Origin: Salinimonas profundi
GTDB taxonomy: Bacteria > Pseudomonadota > Gammaproteobacteria > Enterobacterales > Alteromonadaceae
Direction of reading: 5' to 3'
DNA: 64,000 nucleotides
NCBI RefSeq assembly: GCF_014750655.1
Contig: NZ_JABBXD010000001.1
Coordinates: forward strand, 107,002-171,001
Shown here: positions 44,542 through 53,129 of the stretch, in pieces
Numbering within the stretch: position 1 is the first letter of the stretch
Layout of the letters: the number at the start of each line of letters is the position of its first letter
Notes under the pieces: model-generated
Database searches by the model: none
Told to the model about the DNA's origin: nothing
Seen by the model: only the letters and a program-made list of their open reading frames with translations
Translations under genes and position numbers: made by a program

Positions 44542-45669
44542 TTCACTGGTAATGTCAAAGTACCGGGTAAACGCTTTGTACAGCTGCGTGCCACTGAGTA
44601 CCGATGCAGAAGGAAAATGCAGTATCGGGATCATGTCGCATGGGGCGCTCACAGTAAATGTCGCATGCTCGTTATCTAGCTCATCAATATTCAGCACCCG
44701 GGCAAGTGTATCGCCGGTGCTGATCTTTTCACCGGGCCGGGCCACATACTCCACCATGCCGCCCCACTGTGTGTACAATGTGCGGTAATCTCTCAGGTAA
44801 ACGCCAACCCGCCGCATCGTTAACGGCTGATACGGACAGTCTTCAATGACGCCGCGCTTACCCAGATAAGACAAAATGCTTTGCGCATCCTGCTTGCCGT
44901 CTTCAAACGCAATCACCTCCTGACTGCCCATTTCCAGTGTCATGGCTTCTACATTACAGCTCACCGTTTCCTGACGCTGGGTTGAAATAAGCGATTGCAG
45001 CGTCCACCACGGACAAAATGTGGCTTCGTCAAGCGCGCCGGCGAATTGATTCGGAATGAGAATGGTATGTGGGATATTGAGCAATTTGGCCGCATCAGCA
45101 GCATATTCGGGCAGGTAAACGTGACGGGTAGAGACCGGCCCGTTGTGTAAATCCAGTACAATATCCGCATCCACAGCGAGTAGCTGAAGTTTCAGGTTAA
45201 GCTGCTGGGCAAGACCCAGGCCCCAGCCCGACTGCAATTTTTCATTGATTGCTTCACGCCAGAAGTCCCTGAAGCGCTGCTTTACAGACGCTATACTTTC
45301 CTCGGCCGATACTGTTTCGGCAAAGGCGTGGACTTTTTGCTCATCGTAAAAGTAACCGCGGTTCCAGTTGGTGCCGTTGACCGGATCAAACCGACCCAGG
45401 GTATATTCACCAGCCTTGATATTTGTGCCTACCGGATTGCAGTTTGGTACCAGAATGATGTCACCACACACATCAAGCTGCTTCAGATATTGTATAAGCT
45501 GATAGATGACAACATTGCCCTGAACTTCTGCGCCGTGGATAGAGCTTTGTATGTACACGGTAGGGCCGGGTCGGCTGCCGGTAATGCGATAGACAGGAAC
45601 GTTCATATTACGTCCCGATGCATTTTGTGCCACCACCATGTGGGACTTAACGATACTATTTTGCGTCAT
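44539..45669 (-). CDS. Succinylglutamate desuccinylase/aspartoacylase-family protein
   Basis: 376 residues from the ATG at 45669, 5 nt after the moeB stop; an ATG at 45699 would overlap moeB. M14-type zinc carboxypeptidase fold: IHGAEVQGN carries the HxxE zinc motif, LDLHNG the third zinc ligand, and EMGSQE the catalytic Glu region. The GPTVYIQSSIHGAEVQG block is typical of the stand-alone AstE/aspartoacylase-like deacylases that cut N-acyl amino acids; the true substrate is unknown. It is translated after moeB, but a functional link with molybdopterin synthesis is not obvious. Confidence 0.82.
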   Translation of the reverse strand: MTQNSIVKSHMVVAQNASGRNMNVPVYRITGSRPGPTVYIQSSIHGAEVQGNVVIYQLIQYLKQLDVCGDIILVPNCNPVGTNIKAGEYTLGRFDPVNGTNWNRGYFYDEQKVHAFAETVSAEESIASVKQRFRDFWREAINEKLQSGWGLGLAQQLNLKLQLLAVDADIVLDLHNGPVSTRHVYLPEYAADAAKLLNIPHTILIPNQFAGALDEATFCPWWTLQSLISTQRQETVSCNVEAMTLEMGSQEVIAFEDGKQDAQSILSYLGKRGVIEDCPYQPLTMRRVGVYLRDYRTLYTQWGGMVEYVARPGEKISTGDTLARVLNIDELDNEHATFTVSAPCDMIPILHFPSASVLSGTQLYKAFTRYFDITSE

Positions 45670-45674
45670 GGGAA

Positions 45675-46430
45675 TCACTTTTTCTGACAAATGGGGCAAT
45701 CTGATTTACGCGGGACCTGATACTGTTGCCACTGACCAGACAGGCCGTCAAACAGCTGTAAACTGCCGATTGGAGGCTGACCAATGCCGGCAATAACCTG
45801 CATGGCCAGAAGCGCCTGCTGTGCGCCAATAATTGCTACAACAGGTGCAAAAATGCCGGCTTCGGTACAACTAAGTGGCTTGTCATTTATCAATGCGCCC
45901 AGGCAGGCATAGCATGGTGAGTCAGGCGCATAGCAGGTAACAAACAACTGCCCTTCAAAGCGGATTGCCGCGCCACTGACCATGGGGGTTTTCACAGCAG
46001 CGCAGGCCTGATTTATTTCCATACGGCTGGCGAGGTTGTCGGTACAGTCAATCACAATATCATGCATGCTGACCTCATGGGCGAGGGCTTTTGCCGTCAA
46101 CCGGTGATCTGTTGTATTAATCTGACAGTGAGCGTTTAGCTGTAACAGCCGATCCTTGGCCGCGACGACTTTAAGACGACCGACATCATCGTCGCCAAAC
46201 AGAATCTGTCGCGGCAGGTTTGTCACCGCGACACTATCGTCATCCACCAGAGTCAGGTGACCAATACCAGCGCTGGCCAGAAGCTGGGCGGCACTACAGC
46301 CAAGACCGCCCATACCGATAATCAGTACACGGGCGTTGAGTAACTGCTCCTGACCGTCTATATCAATTTGAGGCAATACAATCTGACGGTTATACCGTAG
46401 CGCCTGTTCACGACTGATGGGATTTGTCAT
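45675..46430 (-). CDS. moeB: Molybdopterin-synthase adenylyltransferase MoeB
   Basis: 251 residues of the ThiF/MoeB/HesA family. RYNRQIVLPQIDIDGQE is the family N terminus, GMGGLGCSAAQLLASAG the nucleotide-binding loop, and two CxxC pairs (CYACLG and CPICQ) bind the structural zinc. It adenylates the C-terminal Gly-Gly of MoaD, which is encoded in the divergent operon. ThiF is a close relative that works on ThiS, but absence of thi genes and presence of moaD nearby favours MoeB. Confidence 0.88.
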   Translation of the reverse strand: MTNPISREQALRYNRQIVLPQIDIDGQEQLLNARVLIIGMGGLGCSAAQLLASAGIGHLTLVDDDSVAVTNLPRQILFGDDDVGRLKVVAAKDRLLQLNAHCQINTTDHRLTAKALAHEVSMHDIVIDCTDNLASRMEINQACAAVKTPMVSGAAIRFEGQLFVTCYAPDSPCYACLGALINDKPLSCTEAGIFAPVVAIIGAQQALLAMQVIAGIGQPPIGSLQLFDGLSGQWQQYQVPRKSDCPICQKK

Positions 46431-46466
46431 AGTGAAAAAATAAAATAGTGAAATAATTCAGAAAAA

Positions 46467-46484
46467 CAAACGTATATGCGTTTG
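46467..46484. promoter_or_regulatory. Palindrome between moeB and moaB
   Basis: CAAACG-TATATG-CGTTTG is a 6-6-6 inverted repeat whose right arm overlaps the predicted -35 of the moaB promoter, so a bound protein would repress. A molybdate-responsive regulator such as ModE is a candidate; this is inferred from position only, and no modE gene is in the window. Confidence 0.4.
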
Positions 46485-46511
46485 ATTGGCATTCGTTTAC
46501 GATACCATAAT
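46482..46511 (+). promoter_or_regulatory. Sigma70-type promoter of the moa-mod operon
   Basis: TTGATT (46482-46487) and CATAAT (46506-46511) are 18 nt apart. The expected start lies near 46518, about 30 nt before the moaB ATG; there is no room for a molybdenum-cofactor riboswitch. Confidence 0.5.
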
Positions 46512-46547
46512 CTCATTCGTTCACAGAATCACTTTGCGAAGGGCTAC

Positions 46548-47060
46548 ATGTCTGAAACCATTACTTCATTAAATATTGCGGTGCTGACCGTGTCGGATAC
46601 CCGCACTGTCGACAGCGATAAATCAGGGCAATATCTGGTCGAAGCGATCGAAGCAGCAGGGCACCGGTTAATTGACCGTGCGCTGGTAAAAGACGATATT
46701 TATAAACAACGCGCGGTGGTCTCTGACTGGATAGCCAGAGACGACGTGCATGCAGTCATTTCAACCGGGGGAACGGGCTTTACCTCGCGCGATGATACGC
46801 CGGAAGCCCTGCGGGTTTTATTTGATAAAGACGTCGATGGATTCGGTGAGCTGTTTCGTCAGATTTCCTATGAGGAAATCGGCACCTCGACTATCCAGTC
46901 CCGGGCGGTGGCCGGTTTTGCCAACCGTACCGTTATCTTTTGTCTGCCCGGGTCCACCGGAGCCTGTAAGACTGGCTGGACGAAGCTTATCAAAAGCCAG
47001 CTGGATGCGAGTTATAAACCCTGCAATTTTGTCGGACACCTTACCGGAGCCATGTCATGA
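46548..47060 (+). CDS. moaB: Molybdenum cofactor biosynthesis protein MoaB
   Basis: 170 residues from the ATG at 46548 (GAAGGG upstream); the earlier in-frame ATG at 46476 lies inside the control region. Conserved blocks: LTVSDTRT, the molybdopterin-binding STGGTGFTSRDDTPEA, and LPGSTGACKTGW. The MoaB/MogA fold adenylates molybdopterin before molybdate insertion. It is the first gene of the moaB-moaC-moaD-moaE-modA-modB-modC operon and overlaps moaC by 4 nt. Confidence 0.92.
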   Translation: MSETITSLNIAVLTVSDTRTVDSDKSGQYLVEAIEAAGHRLIDRALVKDDIYKQRAVVSDWIARDDVHAVISTGGTGFTSRDDTPEALRVLFDKDVDGFGELFRQISYEEIGTSTIQSRAVAGFANRTVIFCLPGSTGACKTGWTKLIKSQLDASYKPCNFVGHLTGAMS

Positions 47061-47539
47061 CAGGCTTCAGTCACCTTAATGCGAAAGGCGAGGCGAACAT
47101 GGTCGATGTCTCGCAAAAAGATGTGACCGTTCGCGAGGCCACTGCAGCAGGCTACCTGTATGCCAGTGATGAGGTATTGTCAGCCATCGCGGATGACCGG
47201 ATTGCCAAAGGTGACGTTTTTGCTGTGGCGCGTATTGCCGGTATTCAGGGGGCAAAGCGCTGCGCCGATCTTATTCCGCTGTGTCATCCTCTGGCGTTGT
47301 CAAAAGTGGATATTCAGTTTGAGGTGCAACCTGAATCAAAGCGCATCGAAGTGCGGTGTTTATGTAAACTGGCGGGGAAGACTGGTGTTGAGATGGAAGC
47401 ACTGACGGGCGTTAATATTGCGTTGCTAACGCTTTTTGATATGTGCAAGGCGCTGGACCCGGGCATGCAGCTGGATAACATTCGTGTGCTCAACAAGCAG
47501 GGTGGAAAAACAGGCCTGTGGGAGAATCCATCAATATGA
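47057..47539 (+). CDS. moaC: Cyclic pyranopterin monophosphate synthase MoaC
   Basis: 160 residues with the MoaC blocks MVDVSQKDVTVREATA, GDVFAVARIAGIQGAKRCADLIPLC-type core with HPL, and EMEALTGVN. It converts the MoaA product to cyclic pyranopterin monophosphate. The MoaA radical-SAM gene that should precede it is not in the window. Start and stop overlap moaB and moaD by ATGA. Confidence 0.95.
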   Translation: MTGFSHLNAKGEANMVDVSQKDVTVREATAAGYLYASDEVLSAIADDRIAKGDVFAVARIAGIQGAKRCADLIPLCHPLALSKVDIQFEVQPESKRIEVRCLCKLAGKTGVEMEALTGVNIALLTLFDMCKALDPGMQLDNIRVLNKQGGKTGLWENPSI

Positions 47540-47781
47540 TTACAGTTAAGGCGTTTGCCCAGGTCAGGGAAGTCGTTGGCAAGGAGACATGGCAGGTAGC
47601 TGGTGCGCATAATCAAACCGTGGCTGATGTGCTGGATAACCTGTGTGAGCTCGATTCACGCTGGCGAGCGGCAATGGATGATGAGCTTCTGGTTGCAGTT
47701 AATCACACGATGCGCGATAGCAGCTTCACCGTCAATGACGGAGACGAAGTTGCTTTTTTTCCTCCGGTGACCGGAGGATAA
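47536..47781 (+). CDS. moaD: Molybdopterin synthase sulfur-carrier subunit MoaD
   Basis: 81 residues from the ATG at 47536, which overlaps the moaC stop as ATGA; a GTG at 47518 lies within moaC. Ubiquitin-like fold ending in PPVTGG, the C-terminal Gly-Gly that is adenylated by MoeB and converted to thiocarboxylate. It forms the synthase with MoaE, whose start codon follows its stop with no gap. Confidence 0.92.
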   Translation: MITVKAFAQVREVVGKETWQVAGAHNQTVADVLDNLCELDSRWRAAMDDELLVAVNHTMRDSSFTVNDGDEVAFFPPVTGG

Positions 47782-48249
47782 ATGTTCGCCAGAGTCAGTG
47801 ATACCGATTTTAACCAACAACGCCTTTACGATGAGCTGGTGGCTGGCTGCGCAGCATCACCAGGCGGTATCGTGACATTTACCGGTCTTGTCAGAGATTT
47901 CAATGATAACGGAAAAATCGACGGACTGAGTCTTGAGCATTATCCGCCTATGACTGAACACGCGATGAGATCGCTGGCCGAACAGGCCATCTCGCGCTTT
48001 GCATTAACAAATGCAGGTATCGTGCACCGCGTCGGGCATCTTAGTAATTTTTCACAGATTGTCTGGGTAGGGTGTGCCGCATCCCATCGCGCGTCCGCCT
48101 TTGATGCCGCTTGCTACATAATGGATACGCTCAAAACTGCAGTACCGCTGTGGAAAAAAGAGTTTCAAAACGGCACGGGGCACTGGGTAAAAGCAAAAGC
48201 ATCCGATGCGGATGCATCACTGGCATGGATGAAAGACAACGACAGATGA
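47782..48249 (+). CDS. moaE: Molybdopterin synthase catalytic subunit MoaE
   Basis: 155 residues. GGIVTFTGLVRDFNDNG, LEHYPPMTE, HRVGHLS, ASHRASAFDAACYIMD and WKKEF with a catalytic Lys match MoaE. With MoaD it inserts the dithiolene sulfurs. GGAGG within the end of moaD serves as ribosome site. Stop overlaps the modA start (ATGA). Confidence 0.94.
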   Translation: MFARVSDTDFNQQRLYDELVAGCAASPGGIVTFTGLVRDFNDNGKIDGLSLEHYPPMTEHAMRSLAEQAISRFALTNAGIVHRVGHLSNFSQIVWVGCAASHRASAFDAACYIMDTLKTAVPLWKKEFQNGTGHWVKAKASDADASLAWMKDNDR

Positions 48250-49019
48250 AGCTATTTCTGCCCATTCTATTATGCTCTCTGGTAATGATAGTTTCTCCAA
48301 TTGTTTACGCTGAAAAAAAGCCGCTGCGACTGGCCGTATCGGCAAATTTTGCGCCGGCACTGAATGAAGTTGTCCGGGAGTTTTCTGCCCGTACTGGTAT
48401 TCCTGCCACGGTGACTGTTGCATCAAGTGGCACGCTATTCGCGCAAATCAGGAAAGGAGCACCTTTTGATGTGTTTTTATCGGCTGATGCTCGTCGACCC
48501 CATCAGCTTGTCAGTGAGCATCTGGCCGACGCTGATTCATTGATAACTTACGCCGTCGGTCAGCTGGCATATGTTTCAAACGATAAGAATATCAACGATG
48601 TAGATAGCCTGATTGCCGCGCTTAGCCATAACCCGATGCGACTGGCCATAGCGCATCCTGATTTGGCGCCCTATGGCAAGGCGGCGCAGCAGTTTCTGCG
48701 CTCCGGTGGGTTAGAGGACGACTATGCAGGTCGCCTGATACGGGGAAAAAATGTGTTGCAGGCGTGGCAGTATTTTGAAACGGGGAACGTCAGTCAGGCC
48801 TTAATCGCAGCATCGCTGGTAGCAGATATACATAAGGGTAAGGTGATCATCCCTTCTTATTTGCACGATGACATTACGCAAAAGCTGGTTATTCCGCTTT
48901 CATCTGACAGAAAAGCTGATGCGATGCGCTTTATCTGCTTTCTGGTCTCTGAATCTGTGCAGAAATCCCTACAGGAAACTGGTTATAAACCTGTCAATAA
49001 GCCGGAAGTGTGTACGTGA
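48246..49019 (+). CDS. modA: Molybdate-binding periplasmic protein ModA
   Basis: 257 residues from the ATG at 48246, overlapping moaE; a longer frame from 48111 is inside moaE. Signal peptide to about residue 22 (ending VYA). RLAVSANFAPALNEV, VASSGTLFAQIRKGAPFDVFLSAD-type core and LAIAHPDLAPYGKAA are ModA blocks that form the oxyanion site. It delivers molybdate to the ModBC transporter encoded next. Confidence 0.93.
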   Translation: MKLFLPILLCSLVMIVSPIVYAEKKPLRLAVSANFAPALNEVVREFSARTGIPATVTVASSGTLFAQIRKGAPFDVFLSADARRPHQLVSEHLADADSLITYAVGQLAYVSNDKNINDVDSLIAALSHNPMRLAIAHPDLAPYGKAAQQFLRSGGLEDDYAGRLIRGKNVLQAWQYFETGNVSQALIAASLVADIHKGKVIIPSYLHDDITQKLVIPLSSDRKADAMRFICFLVSESVQKSLQETGYKPVNKPEVCT

Positions 49020-49696
49020 GTGATGATGTAGGGGCAATCTGGCTAACGCTAAAACTGGCGGCGATGACCAGTATTATCCTGTTGATCATTGCCACACCGC
49101 TGGCATGGTACTTATCTTGTTGGCAGCACCGACTTAAAAATATCGTGCTGTCGGTTATTGCACTGCCACTCATTCTGCCTCCCACAGTACTTGGATTTTA
49201 TCTGCTTCTGGCGTTTGCCCCCGACAGCTGGCCGGGTCAGTGGTGGCAAACCGTGTTTGGTACCTCTCTGGCATTTTCATTCAGTGGTCTGGTTATCGGC
49301 TCTGTGATTTATTCGCTGCCATTTGCCGTACAGCCCTTGTATACCGGTTTCACACAACTCGACCGTCGTTATCTGGAAGTGGGTAAAACATTTGGCATGG
49401 GACGGTTTTCGCAATTCTCACGGATTGTTGTGCCGCTGTGTCAGTCTTATTTTTTTGTGGCGCTGGGTCTGACCTTTGCTCATACCATTGGTGAGTTTGG
49501 TGTGGTATTGATGATTGGCGGCAATATTCCCGGGCAAACACAGGTTATCTCTATTGCGCTGTATGACCATGTCGAAATGGGACAGTATCAGCAGGCCCAC
49601 TGGCTGGCAGCAGGATTAATGCTCTTCTCATTCTTGTTGTTGTGCCTATTATACTGGGCCAATCGCGGAGGAGGCCGGCAATGGAGTTTTCGGTAA
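49016..49696 (+). CDS. modB: Molybdate ABC transporter permease ModB
   Basis: 226 residues from the GTG at 49016, which overlaps the modA stop (GTGA) with GGAAG 8 nt upstream; a GTG two codons earlier is possible. About five transmembrane helices and the permease EAA-like loop (YLEVGKTFGMGRFSQFSRIVVPL) that contacts ModC. Forms the ModB dimer in the inner membrane. Its 3' end overlaps modC by 16 nt. Confidence 0.93.
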   Translation: MSDDVGAIWLTLKLAAMTSIILLIIATPLAWYLSCWQHRLKNIVLSVIALPLILPPTVLGFYLLLAFAPDSWPGQWWQTVFGTSLAFSFSGLVIGSVIYSLPFAVQPLYTGFTQLDRRYLEVGKTFGMGRFSQFSRIVVPLCQSYFFVALGLTFAHTIGEFGVVLMIGGNIPGQTQVISIALYDHVEMGQYQQAHWLAAGLMLFSFLLLCLLYWANRGGGRQWSFR

Positions 49697-50703
49697 CACT
49701 ACCGCGCACTACCGAGTTCACACTGAACGCGACTGCCTCTTTGCTGAATTTTTCCATGGTGGGGCTGACTGGTCCCTCCGGTGCCGGCAAAACGTCCTTA
49801 TTCAGAGCGCTGGCCGGCCTTGAAAAAGACGCGCAGATTCAAAGCCGCTTCAGACAGGGGGCATTAAATCGTCACCGCGTCGGTATGGTATTTCAGGAGC
49901 CTTTATTGCTGCCACATCTTACCGTTGCGGGTAATCTGCAGTTGGCCACACGGTACAAAGCATCGAAGCGATCCGTGCAGCAGGATGATGAAGCGATAAT
50001 CGCGGGTTGTCATTGTCAGCATCTGTTAGCGCGATCACCTAGTGCATTATCAGGCGGCGAGGCACAGCGTGTCGCATTGGCAAGAGCGCTGCTCAATCAG
50101 CCGGAATTGTTACTGCTTGATGAGCCATTGAGTGCCGTGGACCAGTCTACCCGGGCAAGTATTATGCAGTGGCTCCGGCAAGTTGCCGAACAGGGCCTGC
50201 CAATGATTCTGATTAGTCATGATATCAGCGATCTCTGGCTATATTGTCAGTCTTTATTGCTTATGCAGGACGGTGAAATCGTACGTCATGACGTTCCTTC
50301 AGAGGTGATCCATGCCATGTATCAGCAAAGTGCAGATAGCAGAGTCCGGCATGTTGCGATACTCAGCGGCCCGGTCAGAATGGGTGACACAAATGACATG
50401 TGGACTGAATTTGAGTGTGAGGCGCAGCCCTTGTATACGTGTCGTCACGCAGCCGGTGATGCAAAGGCGACACTGAGTGTTGCCGCCCACACCGTTGTCA
50501 TTGACAAAGATGGTCAAGTACCAACCAGCTTGGATAACCAGTTTATGTGTGAGGTTCAAAGTATCGGGCAACCCTGTAACGGCGAGATCACCGTGTCGTT
50601 GCAACGTGGTAGTGCCCGGTTGTACGCGACAATCTCTGCTGCTGCGGTCAGCAGATTGCATTTACGCATTGGCGATACCGTCCGGGCCAGCTTTCCGGCA
50701 TAA
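49681..50703 (+). CDS. modC: Molybdate ABC transporter ATPase ModC
   Basis: 340 residues from the ATG at 49681, preceded by AGGAGG. Walker A GPSGAGKT (31-38), Q-loop VFQEPLLLPHL, ABC signature LSGGEAQRVALARAL, Walker B LLLLDEPLSAVD and switch His ISHDI. A C-terminal TOBE/Mop-like region (about 225-340) binds oxyanion. The last gene of the seven-gene Mo operon; hemN converges on it 5 nt away. Confidence 0.94.
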   Translation: MEFSVTLPRTTEFTLNATASLLNFSMVGLTGPSGAGKTSLFRALAGLEKDAQIQSRFRQGALNRHRVGMVFQEPLLLPHLTVAGNLQLATRYKASKRSVQQDDEAIIAGCHCQHLLARSPSALSGGEAQRVALARALLNQPELLLLDEPLSAVDQSTRASIMQWLRQVAEQGLPMILISHDISDLWLYCQSLLLMQDGEIVRHDVPSEVIHAMYQQSADSRVRHVAILSGPVRMGDTNDMWTEFECEAQPLYTCRHAAGDAKATLSVAAHTVVIDKDGQVPTSLDNQFMCEVQSIGQPCNGEITVSLQRGSARLYATISAAAVSRLHLRIGDTVRASFPA

Positions 50704-50708
50704 CCACG

Positions 50709-52076
50709 CTATATAACACGGGAGTAACGGTGGGTAATGTCAGGCTGGTTAAGATAAGCATCGAATGTGCTGCAGATAGTACGAATCAGCAATCGGGCGG
50801 TCTCACTGACCCGGATGCCATCATCGCTAAGCATTACCAAATTATCCTCGACAAAGGGCGCCAGCCGGGCCAGCTCGTCGGCTAAATAGGTAGTGGGGCA
50901 GATGGCAAACTTAGCTGCTAGCTGGGCGTAAGATAAACGCAAGTTACACATCAGTGACTGAATGACAAAGCGTCTTATTTTATCATCATCGTTAAGACGG
51001 TAACCTACCGGAGATAGCGGCTTACCGGCATCCAGTTGTGCATAATACGCGTTGAGCTGTTTGGGATTCTGGCTGTAGACATCGGCTGTTTCGCTGATAG
51101 CAGATACCCCCAGACCGAGCATATCCAGGTCATCGTGGGTAGTGTAGCCCTGAAAGTTCCGGTGTAACGAACCGTTTTCCTTTGCTTTACATAATGCATC
51201 GTCAGGCCGTGCAAAGTGGTCCATCCCGATCATCACGTAGCCGGCATCGGTGAGTGTCTTAATGGCCAGCTCCATCAGCGTCAGTTTTTGCTCCGCTGAG
51301 GGTAGCCAGACATCTTTGATTTTTCGCTGCGCCGCGAAGCGTGCCGGCAGATGCGCATAGCTGAAGAGCGAAATTCTGTCAGGCGCCATCACGAGCACAT
51401 CCGCCAGCGTTGCCGCCAAAGTTTCAGTATTCTGTCTGGGCAGGCCATAAATCAGATCCAAATTAACGGACGACATGCCAATCATTTGTGCGTGTTTTAC
51501 CAGCGACGTGATGTGTCCGGTGTCTTGGACCCGGTTGATCGTGTGCTGCACCTGGTGATCAGTATCCTGAACCCCGAAAGAGACCCGGTTATAACCCAGT
51601 TGCATCAGCCAGCCCAGATAAGATTTATCGGTGTGTCGGGGATCAAGCTCTATGCTTATCAGAGCATCCTGTGCCACATCAAAATACTGCCTTAACATTG
51701 CCATTAGCCGGGTATGCTGCGCAACGGTCAGGAAACTGGGAGAGCCACCTCCCAGATGGATTTGTCTGACCTGTCTGCCAGTGGTTAGAACACAGCGTTG
51801 TCGAATTTCTTTTTCTAAATAATCGAGATACCGTTCGGCGCGATCCTGATGTCGCGTCACAATCTTGTTGCATCCGCAGTAAAAGCAAAGGCTGTGACAA
51901 AAAGGAATATGCATATAAAGTGAAAAATCCCGGTCACCTGGCATATTTTCCACAGACAGTAGCGTTTTATCATCATAGGCTCTGAACTGAAGGGCTGTGG
52001 GATAAGATGTGTAGCGCGGACCATTGATATTGTATTTTGCAGCTAGTGTGCGATCGATGATGGCTGATTCAGACAT
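50709..52076 (-). CDS. hemN: Oxygen-independent coproporphyrinogen III oxidase
   Basis: 455 residues from the ATG at 52076; an in-frame extension to 52247 covers the promoter. Radical-SAM cluster motif CHSLCFYCGCN (Cys about 60, 64, 67, with the following HemN-type Cys 69), GGGSPSFL and the N-terminal NGPRYTSYPTA block of true HemN rather than HemW. It decarboxylates coproporphyrinogen III to protoporphyrinogen IX without oxygen. An FNR-type site and -10 element upstream fit anaerobic induction. It converges on modC. Confidence 0.93.
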   Translation of the reverse strand: MSESAIIDRTLAAKYNINGPRYTSYPTALQFRAYDDKTLLSVENMPGDRDFSLYMHIPFCHSLCFYCGCNKIVTRHQDRAERYLDYLEKEIRQRCVLTTGRQVRQIHLGGGSPSFLTVAQHTRLMAMLRQYFDVAQDALISIELDPRHTDKSYLGWLMQLGYNRVSFGVQDTDHQVQHTINRVQDTGHITSLVKHAQMIGMSSVNLDLIYGLPRQNTETLAATLADVLVMAPDRISLFSYAHLPARFAAQRKIKDVWLPSAEQKLTLMELAIKTLTDAGYVMIGMDHFARPDDALCKAKENGSLHRNFQGYTTHDDLDMLGLGVSAISETADVYSQNPKQLNAYYAQLDAGKPLSPVGYRLNDDDKIRRFVIQSLMCNLRLSYAQLAAKFAICPTTYLADELARLAPFVEDNLVMLSDDGIRVSETARLLIRTICSTFDAYLNQPDITHRYSRVI

Positions 52077-52105
52077 ATTCTGGTCTCTGTGTGATGATTG
52101 GCCGA

Positions 52106-52147
52106 AGTCTAGCCGAAAGACGGCCGACGCACTTTGCGCCAGATCAA
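52106..52147 (-). promoter_or_regulatory. FNR-type class II promoter of hemN
   Basis: On the minus strand TTGAT-CTGG-CGCAA (52147-52134) matches the FNR box TTGAT-N4-ATCAA at eight of ten positions. If its centre is at -41.5, the -10 hexamer should occupy 52111-52106, and the sequence there is TAGACT. The predicted start is 52099, 23 nt before the ATG. This is the geometry of a class II FNR-activated promoter. Confidence 0.5.
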
Positions 52148-52432
52148 TAAGCCCTTGTAAAGCAGCGTATTTACAGTCAGGGGCATGGCTATAATTGCTG
52201 TGGGCCCCAGCCGAATAAAGCCGCCTGATAATTTCATGCGTATGCAACTGCCTATACGTATTAATGCGCTCAGGGTCCTTTCCACACCTGTTTGCAGCCG
52301 GTAGTCCAACGCTTTATATGCCATTGCACTGCCTATCAGAACGATGAATAGGCGCGCATTCACAAGAGTAATTACACTTGTCCATCGCGTTTTTCTACTA
52401 TGGTATCAGTGAAAAATACAGTACGGATTGTT
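52148..52432. other. hemN-phosphatase divergent intergenic region
   Basis: The rest of the roughly 350-bp interval between divergent hemN and the histidine phosphatase. An 84-codon minus-strand frame (52109-52363) is open but lacks a ribosome site and overlaps the hemN promoter, so it is not called. Weak -10-like TACTAT lies at 52396-52401 before the phosphatase. Confidence 0.35.
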
Positions 52433-53116
52433 ATGACAGAGATTTATCTGGTTAGGCACGGTCAGGCCTCCATGGGGCAGGATAATTACGACGTACTCAG
52501 TGCTTTAGGCGAACAACAGGCACAATGGCTTGCCGATTATTTTGACGAGCATGAAATGCAATTCGACCAGCTTTACTGCGGTACTCTGCAACGCCAAATC
52601 AAAACCATTGAGCCCGTCTTTAGGACACTGGCCGCTAAATCAGCTTCGCTTGCCAGCCCACAACAACTACCGGCATTTAATGAGTTTGATTTTATGCAGA
52701 TAATTCGGGAGTTTTTAAAGCACAATCCTGAATACCACAGGGATTCGCCTACCGCCAAATACTGGTTCAGACTGTTAAAACTCAGCATGAATGCGTGGGG
52801 CAATAATGCGCTTCCCTATTCGCCGGAAACTGAGCAGTGGACGGACTTTGTAAACCGTGTCAAAGCCGGACTGTCGACATGTACCGAAAATGATCCTAAG
52901 CGGGTTTTAGTGGTTTCATCGGGAGGTGTGATTGCGTGTGCAGTTGGTATCGTGCTCGGTCTGGAATCTCAACAAATAGTGCAACTGAATTTACAAATAC
53001 AAAACGCCAGCATAACGCGTCTGTTTAAGGGGCGCGAAGGCTGGTCGCTTCATTCGTTTAATGCGCTGCCACACATGAGCTGTGCTTCACGCGCTGACAA
53101 GATAACCTATGCCTGA
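52433..53116 (+). CDS. Histidine phosphatase (phosphoglycerate-mutase superfamily)
   Basis: 227 residues from the ATG at 52433 (CGGA 6 nt upstream). LVRHGQAS carries the catalytic RHG, with a second conserved His/Arg environment in NEFDF and [12 protein letters not shown] where the usual second His is replaced by SSGG, so one should check whether it is fully active. It overlaps the following gene frame and belongs to the acyl-CoA dehydrogenase/kinase cluster. Possible roles: removing a phosphate from a phosphorylated acyl intermediate or a housekeeping sugar-phosphate phosphatase. Confidence 0.78.
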   Translation: MTEIYLVRHGQASMGQDNYDVLSALGEQQAQWLADYFDEHEMQFDQLYCGTLQRQIKTIEPVFRTLAAKSASLASPQQLPAFNEFDFMQIIREFLKHNPEYHRDSPTAKYWFRLLKLSMNAWGNNALPYSPETEQWTDFVNRVKAGLSTCTENDPKRVLVVSSGGVIACAVGIVLGLESQQIVQLNLQIQNASITRLFKGREGWSLHSFNALPHMSCASRADKITYA

Positions 53117-53129
53117 AAAAGGAACGAGC

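Noticed and set aside
52109..52363. 84-codon minus-strand frame upstream of hemN
   Set aside because: It has no ribosome site and overlaps the predicted hemN promoter; similarity to known proteins not recognised. Kept as intergenic.
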